Made by a program: the position numbers and the translations under genes
Origin: Coriaria nepalensis
Lineage: Eukaryota > Streptophyta > Magnoliopsida > Cucurbitales > Coriariaceae
Length of the DNA: 64,000 bases
Assembly (NCBI GenBank): GCA_027186245.1
Contig: CP114485.1
Location: forward strand, 5,828,001-5,892,000
Direction: 5' to 3'
Shown here: in pieces, positions 50,704 to 63,364 of the stretch
Numbering within the stretch: position 1 is the first letter of the stretch
How the letters are laid out: every line of letters starts with the position of its first letter
Notes under the pieces: generated by a model
Databases searched by the model: none
Told to the model about the DNA's origin: nothing
What the model saw: only the letters and a program-made list of their open reading frames with translations

Positions 50704-50759
50704 TCCGTAGCCAATTATAGTAAACATGTAAAGTAGAAATCTCTTTTGCAATTATATCT

Positions 50760-53700
50760 CATACAATTCCCCTATCTTACCTCGCCAGGAATCTGTGGCA
50801 AGACTTGGAAGACATATCCAACAAAGTAAATAGATTAAGGATCAATTTAATTCAGAAGGAAATAACTACCACCTCATAAGAAAATTCATCAACGGAGATG
50901 TATTACACATGATTGACGATCCTATGGGATGAATACTCCACATTGGTGTCATTACCAAACTGTGATTGTGCATCTTCAGTTTCATACACTCGAATTAAAC
51001 AAAAATGGCTTATACAAGTTTTCGTGGGGCCTAAATGAAAGTTACAGCCATATCGAACCCAAATACTTATGATGACTCCATTACCATTTGTTAATAAAGC
51101 CTTCTCTATGGCAAATGAAGAGGAAGGTAACCGTGGCATTTTTTCCACCCTCCCTAGCTCATTTGAAACCATAACTCTTTACAGCAACACCAACACAAAA
51201 AACTAGAAAGCCAAGCATACCTTTAGCAACATAAAGAAGTCAAAATATGAATTTTTCCATGTCATAGGCCACAAGAAAGAGAACTGCTACGGATTAATGG
51301 GATTTCCTTCTAATTTCAAGTTTAAAAACCAGAAACATACCTACAAACAACAAGCTACATTCAATACATATTCTAGTGGCAATGCACAGATAGAAAACAA
51401 TATCCAATCCAACATAGACACTAATCCCAACCCTCAACCCAATATTTGATCCATATAATTAGATACTTAAGCTGCTCAATCAAGATGTTTCAACCATAAC
51501 ACCTTCCACAAATGCAACAAGCGTGGTATGTACAAACTCTAGCTTGTTAACTAAAAACTTTTCTTCTGATTGAGTGATAGATATTAGAGCTACCGGTCGC
51601 ATGACATTTGACTTTCATATCTTAAGTTCACCAAAATCATGTGCACATGATCCACGTGCGTTTATCCTCTTACCAAATGGTCAACTTACATCATCAACTC
51701 ACATAGCTTCAGTTTCCCTTTCCTCACAGATCCATTTACCCAATGTCTTATATGTCCCTGAATTTCAATTCAACCTCATTTCAGCTTCCAAACTCACATC
51801 TGACCTTAAATATTTTGTAACCTTCATCCACTGTTTTGCCTTTTTCTGGATCAATTGACTGAAAATATAATTGGGATTGGTAAAATGAATCAAGGCCTCT
51901 ACTGCTTAATATCTTCTTCAAATAAATCAAATTATTTTCCTCTGTTTGTAATCTAATTTGAAGTAACTCAGCTTGTAACACAACTTCTACAATGCATAAT
52001 GATGTCTCAAATCTTTGGCATCATAGGCTTGGTCATCTCTCATTATCAGAAATGAAAAATATTCCAGAAATCAAACACCAATTCAATGAGCATGATATAC
52101 ATAATTATACTCTCAGTCCATTATTGAAACAAGCTTGCTTTCCATTTTCGCTAAGCTCATCTAAATCATCACACCCTTTTAACTTAATCCACTTAGATAT
52201 ATGGGGTCCATATAGAATACAAACTCATAAGGGATCAAAATACTTTCTAACTATTATAGATGACAATTCTGGAGCTGTATGGACTTTCCTAATACCTACC
52301 AAGTCAGAAACTTATCCCAGTTTGAAGTCATTCATTACAATGATTCAAAGACAATTCAATTTTCCAGTAAAACAAGTATGTTCAGATAATGGGACATAAT
52401 TCATCAACACAGATTTCTCATCTTTTCTAACAAACATGGGCATCATCCACCAAACCTCATTTTCTTAAACTCCTCAACAAAATGACATAGTTGAGAGGAA
52501 ATACATACATATTCTTGAGAATAGCAAGATATTTAAGAATCAAATCTAGCATTCCTTCCATATTCTAGGAAGAATGTATTCAAACAACGTCATGCATAAT
52601 CATTAGACTTCCAAAAACAAAAAAAAAAAAAAATTAAACAACAAAACACCTTTTAAGTTAATCTAAAAAAACAAAAAGCCGGTTTCTTTATCTCAAATGG
52701 AATTGCTTATGTTTTGTCAAAATTCTAAACAACAATAAAAAGTTTCATCCTAGATCTATCCCTTCCATATTCCTTAACACAAAAAGGCTACATTATCTAT
52801 CACTTAGAATATAGATATTTTTCTGTCAGTCGTGAAGTGATCTTTTATGAACACATTTTTTCATTCAAAGATGCACATGCTAATCCATCTATATTTCCAA
52901 ACCAAGAGGTCCATTTCACTAAAATTGAGCCCATAACTCCTAATTTTCACCCATCCACCCCACTTACAGAACACACATCAAGACCCTATCGTATAACGAA
53001 TCACTACAAAGCCAAAAATATCTACCCTTCCTTCTCATACTATCATAGAACCACTGAGAAAATCATATAGAGCCTCCAAACCATGTATCTAGATAAAGGA
53101 TTACATATGTCCAACAATTCCAAACAAATGTGCCATTTCTATAGTTAAATATTCAATATCAAACTCCTTCTTCTATTCCAACTTATCACCTAACCATCAA
53201 TGTTTTTTATCCTCTCTTGATTCCCTTGTTGAACCAACATCATACTCTCAAGCCATTTAAGATACGTGGATGTTAATTCTATTACCACTTGGAAAGAGGA
53301 CTATTGATGCAAATGGATATATAAAATCAAACTAAAATTGGATGGTAATGTGGAGAGATTTAGGACCAGATTGGTTGCAAATGGATTAAATCAAAAGGAA
53401 GATATAAATTTCAATGAAACTTTCAACCCCATAGAGACGATGGTTACTGTGTGAAGTGTAATAGCCATTGTTGTGAAGTCAACTAGCCACTATACAAATT
53501 AGACGTGCACCTCTCCCTCCCTTAAGGCTATAGAAGCAAGAGGAGAAAAGAGTTTGTAAGTTGGTGAAATCACTGTGTAGACTCAAACAAGCCTCTAGAC
53601 AACATCCAAGGAAGGGTTTATACTTCAACTATGTTAACAATTTTGAGCTTCATGCCTTTTGTGATTTAGTTTGGGTATCATGCCCCTTAACATCCAAATC

Positions 53701-54420
53701 AATGACCGGCTATTGTGTCATGCTTGGGGGGGGAGGGTGTCCTTGATTTTGTGGAAAAAAAAAAAAAGAATATAGTTTCACGGTCCTCAGCTGAAGCGGA
53801 GTATAGTTATGTGACCACTATTACATGTGAGGCCACTTGGTTGATCAATCTCCTATGTGATCTCTCTATTCATAGCCCTATTCATATTTCATGCACTGTG
53901 ATAGTAGTGTTGCCAGACAAATCGCAGTCAATCTTGTGTTTCACGAGCATACCAAACACATCGAGATTGGATGTCATTTGATTATGAGAGAAAGTTCAAT
54001 AGGGAATGATCAAACTCGTGGACATTCATTCTTCAGCGCAGCCAACTGAATTGTTCACAAAGGCATTGAGTAAACTTCAACATACAAATCTCCTATCCAA
54101 GCTGAGGGTTCTTGATTGGTTTCACCCTCCACCTTGAGGGAGAGTAATGGCGTGGCAATTATTGTTAGGAGTTAATTTATTTGTTAATAGTTTGTAATTC
54201 ATTAGTTAAGCTTAGTTAGGCTAACTAAGATGAGTATTTAACTCAAAGTCTTTGCATGTATGATGCGCGACATTATGACGATTAATGCATAACCTCTTTC
54301 TCTCTTATCTCTCATACTTTCCCTTTGCTGATCAACATTTCTCCATCATTATTCAATCAATTTTCAGTCGATCTCAGTTAGCTGATAACTGTAGCGCAAA
54401 GTGAAACTTTTTAGACTATT
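50760..54420 (+). mobile_element. Ty1/copia remnant, plus strand
   Basis: Order on the plus strand: gag at about 50780-51420 (NLWQDLEDISNKVNRL, then FSTLPSSFE and a GHKKENCYGLMGFPSNFK zinc-knuckle region), protease/pre-integrase at 51574-51858 (ATGRMTFDF, PNVLYVPEFQFNLIS), pre-integrase and integrase at 51992-52399 (LWHHRLGHLSLSEM, HLDIWGPYRIQTHKGSKYFL, IIDDNSGAVW, CSDNGT), an integrase/RT border at 52837-53070, RT pieces at about 53330-53590 (KLKLDGNVERFRTRLVANGL), RNase H at 53640-53980 (FELHAFCDLVWVSCPLTSKS, SRSSAEAEYSYV) and, after a purine tract near 54135, the start of a 3' LTR at about 54160. Stops and frameshifts throughout. Confidence 0.85.
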
Positions 54421-55609
54421 TGATATATGTGGGTATCTGGTCAGGTTCTCTCAGATGAAGGTGGTGTTCGGATAGATATCCACCCGGACAAGGATATTCA
54501 AACTTGTTCGGATACAAATCGGATCCAAACGACGGATGCATTAGAACTCCTTATATATGTACACACACTTATTATAGGATCTTGACACACACTTATAAGG
54601 GCTCTTGGGCAAAGCGAAAAGGCCTTTAAGGCTATACACTGGATTTTGCTGCAACAGATCAAGTCATTTTCCTAATTTGTTTTTCGACAAATATATATTA
54701 ACAATAATACACTACAAACTCATAAGAGCCCTAACTGCGCATGAAAGGGTAACGAGGAAACCATATAACATATTGTTTTGTGTCTCCGTCAACCTTGTTA
54801 CTTATAAGAACTAGGACCAAAAAACAAGTTGATGTGTACTTAGCTAGCGTACAAGGAGGATTGACCTTGTACAATTGTTTGGGTTTGAAATTGATCGAAA
54901 TAATGTCATTTCTTTATAGTAGAAGCCAGGTGAGTGCAGAGTAGGCACCTTATTTTAAATATTATCTGAAGATTTTAAATAGAATTTGGAGAAATTAATC
55001 AAGTCACAATAATGTCGTATATAGAATGATATCCCACTTTTGGATCTAAAATTGTTTTAAAATATGTGGTTTGGAATCTTCCCAAACTTGCGGTCTAGTT
55101 TTAGACTTTTAGTTGTACAAAAGTAGCAATTATGGGCACAACTTTTTAGTTTAAGCAATATTCATTAATTAAGGATGATTTCGTTACATTAATTTGTCAA
55201 ACTTTGACTTAGGAAGAGATGTCATCAACAAGTTTGAAACATGAAATAATTATACCGGTAATTTACCGACATAAAGGATTATCTAAGAAAACTATAGCTT
55301 CTCTCTTTCATTTGTCTCATCACAGTTTTAAAAATACAAAAGGTGAAAAGAATCACATAAACAAACACCGCCTTAAGTTCAAATTAGTTTGAATTGAGTT
55401 TTCATGCATTTTAAAGGAAAAAGGATCGTGTTTCCGAAATTCTATTGATTTAGTAAGATCAGTTTGTAAGAAGATTATATATATATATTAAATGAAGTCA
55501 TGATTTCAAAATTTAAAATAATATATTTTCTTACTTATCGGTCTTACCAAGTTAGTAATATATATATATATATATATATATTATTTTGGAAATACAAGGG
55601 ATTGTTTGG
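54421..55609. other. Intergenic, repeat-like, no gene
   Basis: A patch at about 54450-54550 repeats GGAT-containing words (CGGATAGATATCC, CGGATACAAATCGGATCC) and may be an old transposon end. The rest is AT-rich with a (TA)n microsatellite at 55558-55581. Confidence 0.4.
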
Positions 55610-56030
55610 CTAGGCATTTTTTAATATTTTTCGTATTTTAAAATGTATTTTGATGACATATTACGATTTAAAAATTATGATAAGATCTCAAATTATGTTT
55701 GATTTTTATCTTTAGATTAATATTTAATAATTATAAAAAATATTCATAAAAATTTAAAAATTATATTTTCAATTTCTTTAAATTCTTGTTGCCGTCTCCG
55801 TATCAACCGCCAAAAAAAAAAACAGCATCGCGAAGCTTCAATAATGGAGCTTCGAGATGCTATTTTTTTTTCCCGAAGTGATAAATTGTAGAAAATTTAA
55901 AAATATAATTTTTTAATTTTTAAGAATAGTTTTTATAATTATTAAAATTAAAATATTTTACTATAACTTATCAAATTATATCTATTAAAAATATATTTCA
56001 AAATATATTTTAAAATAGGGCTTAAATCTT
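55610..56030. mobile_element. Fold-back MITE-like inverted repeat
   Basis: The left arm (about 55620-55785) and the right arm (about 55885-56025) are imperfect reverse complements; corresponding words include TATTTTAAAATGTATTTTGA against TATTTTAAAATATATTTTGA, and AATAATTATAAAAA in both arms. The centre holds a tighter hairpin (AGCATCGCGAAGCTTC / GAGCTTCGAGATGCT, 55824-55860) between homopolymer runs. No duplicated flank was found, so the exact ends and superfamily are unknown. It lies about 380 bp upstream of the NRT2 TATA box. Confidence 0.6.
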
Positions 56031-56407
56031 TCTAATTTTGAGAAGATTCCAATTTTAAAGTTCGGGGTACCCTTTTCGAAATCGTCAAATTAATGGTTTT
56101 ACCTTTTTGTTACTTGTCATCTAAAATAATTTTTGCGTTCATCGATACTTAATTCAAAGTAAATAAATATTTTATCACTCATCTTTTTTATTTTAACAAA
56201 TTTAGAGTTTCAATTCGTCATATTTTAAGCTCATTTTTTCCTGAAAGGTTATCTGATCCTTTGGGATATACGATGAGACCTTTTTCTGTTCATTGGCTTA
56301 AAATGTAGATGCGGCGAAATGGATTCCATATAATCTCATTTCTTTAATAGAGTTCCAAACTAGCTGGCCCCCTTCACATTACTCCAAAATGTCAACCCCC
56401 TTCACAC

Positions 56408-56416
56408 TATAAATAC
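56408..56416 (+). promoter_or_regulatory. TATA box of the NRT2 gene
   Basis: CTATAAATA, 81 bp before the ATG and about 25-30 bp above a CT-rich probable start region (56430-56440). Confidence 0.65.
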
Positions 56417-56496
56417 CTTCACTCTTCTTCTCTCCGCATAAATTAACCCAACACTCAATTTTCCCGAGAAGAGACGAAAGAAAAAAAGTCATCAAA

Positions 56497-58324
<1,828 letters not shown>

Positions 58325-58742
58325 TTCTTCCATGGGAATATAATAATGAAAGGAAGTTTGTGCACTTAACTGTGTACACTTTCACCTACTATTATTTTGT
58401 TTTATATAATATCCTTATATTTGAACTGTGCTTATTTAAGGTGGGTTATTTTGTTTAACTACTTTTTGTCCAATGTAATTGTTGTGTTTTGAGCTTCTGT
58501 TTGTACTCAAGTTAAGTGGGACTCTATACAGTAGTTAATGTAAAAGAAAGCTTATATAGAGAATGCGACAAGTATCTTGTTTTATAATAGTCCAACTATA
58601 TTATAATAATATTACAAAATAATAATTTCAAACCCTTTCAGAAGAAAACACACTCTGTCCTATAAGTAAATATGTATCATTATGGCTCGTCCTACTGACC
58701 AATCAATATACAGAGATATTTTCTAATTTCCATCAGCCATTG
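58325..58742. other. 3' flank of NRT2
   Basis: AT-rich 3' untranslated region and spacer between the convergent NRT2 gene and the UGT pseudogene. No gene visible. Confidence 0.5.
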
Positions 58743-59690
58743 TTATCCTTTTTTGGGCCACCGCCACAACCTCTTTGGGCGCATAATTACTTTGGATCTT
58801 GGATCGTATAAATCATTAACAAATTGGTTCAGATTCTTCATGGATGACCCATTGGGCGCCCATGCATTTTCCAATTTATTCCCTACTTCTCTAACCGCAG
58901 TCCTATACTCTTTCCCTGAACTCTCACCCATCAGACGGTTAATATTCTCCAACCACCTCCTTCACTATTGGCCTCCAATCATCAACTACTAGTTCTGATT
59001 GGTGAATGGATCGGTGTATAAAGGAAAACATAGTAACGATAAACTACACCTGAGAGTCTCCAGTATCGAATTCCATCCACAATGCGTTAAGAACCCTCCG
59101 ATTGCGAGGTGGGCCAGGGTTGCATTTTAACAGCACCAAGGTATGATGATCGAACGGTCAGAAACCTCCTCTCGATATCCAACGGGTAGCGGATCGGTAC
59201 CTTTTGAGCTCACTATATCGGGCCTAAGTACCCAAACAAAATGGATTTTGCTAAGTGAAAGCCCATGGGCTATCTGATTAGGTCCGATTTGGTGACATAG
59301 GCGTACTGCCGAATGAGACGTATGGAACGGACCCATTGGGCTTGGTGTTGAGCCACTGGGTGCAGTTTGCTTGGGACCAGAGGCTCGTTTGACTGAGCTC
59401 TTGGTGAATTTAGGTGGGAAAATGGGCCCAATTGAGTAGAATGGTTTTCAAGGCTGATGCGGGGTCGTTTGCTAGCTCCTCCACCAAGTTATAGAGGACA
59501 GAACCTGCTGATTTAACATCATGAAAGTAATTGAAGATAATCTGGTGACAAACTGATGATGTATCTGCCGCTTGCAAAAACGACATCATATCCTTCGATT
59601 CAATAGATTTCACACCTGGAATGTAATCTATAGTCTTCTCGAATATCTGATAAAACAGCATGGACAAAGAGTTATTTATTGAGTCCAACT
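58743..59690 (-). pseudogene. UDP-glycosyltransferase pseudogene (UGT86A-like)
   Basis: On the minus strand, three frames carry consecutive parts of a plant family 1 glycosyltransferase. At 59688-59410: TIDYIPGVKSIESKD, MSFLQAADTSSVCHQIIF, DVKSAGSVLYNLVEEL. At 59336-59127: LSLSKIHFVWVLRPDIVSS, DPLPVGYREEVSDRSIIIPW. After a stop come the UDP-sugar-binding (PSPG) remains at about 59115-59055: HLAIGGFLTHCGWNSILETL. At 58990-58743: LVVDDWRPIVKEVVGEY, stop, then ENINRLMGESSGKEYR and NGSSMKNLNQFV, the usual C-terminus. The N-terminal acceptor-binding half is missing. The stops, frameshifts and missing half rule out a working enzyme. UGT86A is the closest group I recognise; subgroup confidence is moderate. 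Confidence 0.85.
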
Positions 59691-60053
59691 AATAAGATGA
59701 GACACGATGTACAATAAATGCTAACAAGATATCCTCATCCTTCAGGTTTCAACTCTTTTCCCCGTGACTTAAAAAACTTTTGGGAGTATTTTTTTACTAA
59801 ACATAGTTTCCTTTTCATATGGTGAATCAACAAAAACTTGAAATTTAGGAAGGACTGTGCTGATGTTGAGTTGAATATAGTTGGATGCGACTAACTTGTT
59901 TAAAGATTTTAATAGGAACCCACTTTTTGTTTGTCTGGTAACTGAGTTAATGAATCTTTGTTTTAGTGTATTTGGGTAGGAATGGAGTGTATAAACATAA
60001 TGATGAAGATCTACAAAGAATAGGCGAATTGCAGTAGCCTTGAGGAAATCGGG

Positions 60054-60341
60054 TTGTTGAAGAAGAAACTAGAACTGGATGCACCAAGAATGGAATCTGA
60101 TCCCAATTCGGTTGTACAATTCAAGTCAACGAGAGATGTTCATGATCTACATCAACGTCTCAAGGATTTGACTGTTGCACCAAGAATGGAATCTGATCCC
60201 AATTCAGTTGTACAATTCAAGTCAACGAGAGATGTTCATGATCTACATCAACATCTCAAGGATTTGACTCTTGAAGTGAGGGAACTTATTGCTCAAGGCT
60301 CGTTTCCTGAAGGGATCACAACCGATGCCATTACTATCTGA
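60054..60341 (+). CDS. Unrecognised short reading frame with an internal 32-residue duplication
   Basis: A 95-codon open frame starting at a TTG-preceded context without a convincing ATG (the first codon in the frame is TTG). It encodes two nearly identical units APRMESDPNSVVQFKSTRDV... followed by HDLHQRLKDLT, then LEVRELIAQGSFPEGITTDA and a stop. The composition looks like real coding sequence (few stops in this frame, charged helical segments), but I do not recognise the family. It may be a gene fragment carried by, or stranded beside, the repeats to its right. No splice partners could be fixed. Confidence 0.3.
   Translation: MLKKKLELDAPRMESDPNSVVQFKSTRDVHDLHQRLKDLTVAPRMESDPNSVVQFKSTRDVHDLHQHLKDLTLEVRELIAQGSFPEGITTDAITI
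60081..60272 (+). repeat. 96-bp tandem duplication
   Basis: Two copies of a 96-bp unit (60081-60176 and 60177-60272) that differ at only a few positions and keep the reading frame, so the duplication is young. Confidence 0.92.
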
Positions 60342-61295
60342 ATAATGTCATGTATGAGAGAATAAAAAGCCTTATCACTACAATGAAGGCCTCAAAATGA
60401 TGTATCTTCAATCTTCATCACAAGTACAAATGACTATGTTGGATATTTGGTGAGGCCCAATCAGAATAATGAGGCTCAATTCCTTGAGGCCAATCAACCA
60501 TTGAGATAAATTGGGTCCAACTCATTTTGTCGGGTCATCACTTAACTCAGAAGCATATATTATTAGGTATGCTGGCCTGAAAACATGTAATGAATATTGT
60601 TTTAATAAATAATAAAAGTGACATTTTTTTTATATGTAATTGTTGTGAATGTATTATTATCGAATAATATGAATAAATATCAAAAAAATTATTAATGTGA
60701 TTATAATCTTGTATTATAGATAATGAATTAAATTGTCCACAACATATTAAAGTATGAAATCTTTAATACAGTAGTTGCTAGTACGGTCCTCTAACATTAT
60801 AAATGCATGTGATCTATATCCAGATCACTGATGTAGATAGACATCTTAGTGGCGGTATTTTATATAATTGGATTATATAGGACATGAATCAATATGAATT
60901 AATTCTTTATTAAAACATCGTTTATCATAAAGAATTAAATTTATATCAATAAATGATCATATGCAGATCAATCTGAATCATGAGTAGTCATGAACTCATG
61001 TTTATGTCAACTGGATATTTTGATTCACTTGTCACGGTTTGTTTGTAAAATAGGCTAAAGACTTTTGTTTTGGAGATTCATTAAGATAAGTGGCTCGGAA
61101 CATGATTTACAGAAGTTGTATATTGGTTCTCTTAAGGTTTAATTTTGGAACTGAATAGTTTTGAGCTCAAATTTATAATCAAATTATAAATTGACCGTTC
61201 ACTAGTGAATTAATAGTACTTTAATGATAAAGAGATAATTAAAGGGGTAAAACGGTAATTTTGACCAGTTCTAATTATGAATCAATTTTTGGAGG
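60342..61295. other. Probable LTR-retrotransposon flank, left part
   Basis: AT-rich, no coding signal. Together with 61748-63363 it is probably long-terminal-repeat or untranslated sequence of the copia element whose primer-binding site is at 63365. The left boundary could not be fixed. Confidence 0.35.
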
Positions 61296-61303
61296 ATTGA
61301 ATG

Positions 61304-61739
61304 TAGAGATGGCAATCCGAGCCGACCCGGCCCTACCTGGCCCGACCCGTATTAGACCCGAGCTCGTTTAGGTCGAGCTGGGCTCGGCCCGTTTTGATTT
61401 GGGCCAGGCTCGGGCCAGGGCGGGCCTCAAAAGTCTAGGCCCGACCCGAGAGCCCGGTTAAAAACGGGCTTAAAAACAGATTTTTTTATTTTTGGATAAA
61501 AATAGCTTTATGCAGCAGGATGATACTGTTCACTGCGGGGGGTACTGTTCACTATGGGTAGCCCGTATACCCACGGGCTAAATTTGGCCCTTTTTAAAAA
61601 TGGGTATATAATCCATGTCCGGCCTGCGCCCGTGTACGGGCCGGGCCAAGCCCATACCCGCATATTGCGGGTGCGGGTCGGGCTTTAAAGGGCCGGGCTG
61701 AACGGATTCAGGCCGGCCCGGCCCAAATTTCCATCTCTA
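61304..61739. mobile_element. GC-rich hAT-like non-autonomous DNA transposon
   Basis: A 436-bp element flanked by a perfect 8-bp duplication ATTGAATG (61296-61303 and 61740-61747), the size made by hAT transposases. Its ends are inverted: TAGAGATGG at the left and CCATCTCTA at the right, continuing as related GC-rich subterminal sequence (GGCCCGAC / GGGCCGGGC motifs). It encodes no protein. Its high GC content stands out sharply from the AT-rich DNA around it. The many GGCCCG and CGGGCC words resemble a widespread class of plant hAT MITEs. Confidence 0.88.
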
Positions 61740-61747
61740 ATTGAATG

Positions 61748-63363
61748 CATGAAATGATTATATCAATGGATTACTAGAGATTGCTCAGTAAATATGTTAT
61801 ATATAATTGCAAGAGTGCAATCACATATTTTTACTGGAATAATATTAAGATTAATAGATTAATATTTATTATATCAAAGAGTTTGATTAATAATCTAATT
61901 TATTGGAGTTTGAAATTATTGGTCCATGGTCCTCAAGTCGCCTCTATAAAACACTGCATAGGGTAAGAATGACAAAGGTTGAAAAAATACTTGTTGGCAA
62001 GAAAATAGTTTTTTGGGGTAAATTCATAATATGAAATAATTAGTGTTAATTAATTAAAAGATGTATTGAAATTGTGAAATTCGAAATTATTTAATTAAAT
62101 AATAATATATTTGATTTTGAATTGAATATATTATATATAATATTAAATTGATATGAGAGATTAATTTAATATTAAGATCAGATAAGTTAAATTTAGATCA
62201 GTTTGAGAAACTAATTTAAAATTTATATAAAATATGTTTTTGATTTAAAATAAATAAGATTCTATTTTAAATAATATTTGAATAAGTTTGACTAAATCAA
62301 ATATATCATAAAAAAGAAGATATAGTTTAAATAAATAAGATTTTACTTTATAAGATTTGAAAAGATTTGATCTTATCAAATATATCATTAAACTAATGAT
62401 GTGATTTAAAATAGATAAAACTCTATTTTAAATAATATTTAAAAAGATTTAATCATATCAAAGACATCATCTGATGACCATCTTATCATGATTGAATTAT
62501 CAGTTCAATTAATTTAAAGAGTCTAAATTAATCGAAATACCTAATGAAGTTCTATAAATACATCTCATTCTAATTAATTTTTTAAAAAAATTTGGTAAAG
62601 ATTTTTCTAAGAGAAAAGGAAAAATAAAAATATTGTCATATGTACGTGCCCACTCATGTCCTATTGTTTTGAAAATCGTGGTATGAGTCTCGACGATCGA
62701 TTCACGCAAGTAAATGTATGACCTCTTGGTAGAGATGTATGATTAATTTATATGTACATAAAGGATAACTAAAATGTTTTTTAGAAACTTTTTGCTATAC
62801 ATTAGGACCGATTGTTCGCTTCCGTTGCGTGGTTTTGTACTGCCTTTTCCAACATATATATATACCTTGCACAGTTTGGTTAAAGGTTACGCTCATTTTT
62901 CTTTCCTCTTGAGTTCTCTGAAGGTTACATGTGCTCTCTCTCTCTCTCTTGTGATTAGGGTTTGGATTGATTGGGCATGATTCTGACTTGATCTTTGGTT
63001 TGATATTCTTGCTTCTGTTTGTATGAAAGATTTATGTTTCCTTTCTTGAAAATATATGGTTGATTTTCTAGTTGATGCTTTGAGGGTTAGAGATCTATGT
63101 TATAATAGAATTTATGTTATAGTCTGTAAACTTGTATTTTAGATCCCATTTATAGTGCTATTGGCTTTCCGATGATCCTTCCAGAGCCCGTGGATTAGGC
63201 TTTTGCCGAACCACATAAAAATCTATCATGTTCTTTAGTTTCTGTATTATTGATATTTATGTTGTATAATATTTGATTAAAGAAAAAAGATAAATCAGAA
63301 TATGTATAATATAAATCTAGGTTTTGTATAGAAAAGAAATACATATATTATATATTTCTAACA
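61748..63363 (+). repeat. Probable LTR sequence of the right-edge copia element
   Basis: AT-rich sequence lacking coding signal that ends ATTTCTAACA, a typical copia LTR terminus, two bases before a primer-binding site. A possible TATA (TATATATATACC) is at about 62857 and a CT-rich stretch follows at 62935-62948. The hAT element lies within or beside it. The LTR start was not identified. Confidence 0.45.
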
Positions 63364-63364
63364 A

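Noticed and set aside
60436..63363. A 2.9-kb LTR starting with TGTTGGATATTTGG
   Set aside because: The start fits by motif only; I found no second copy and no target duplication, so the boundary is left open.
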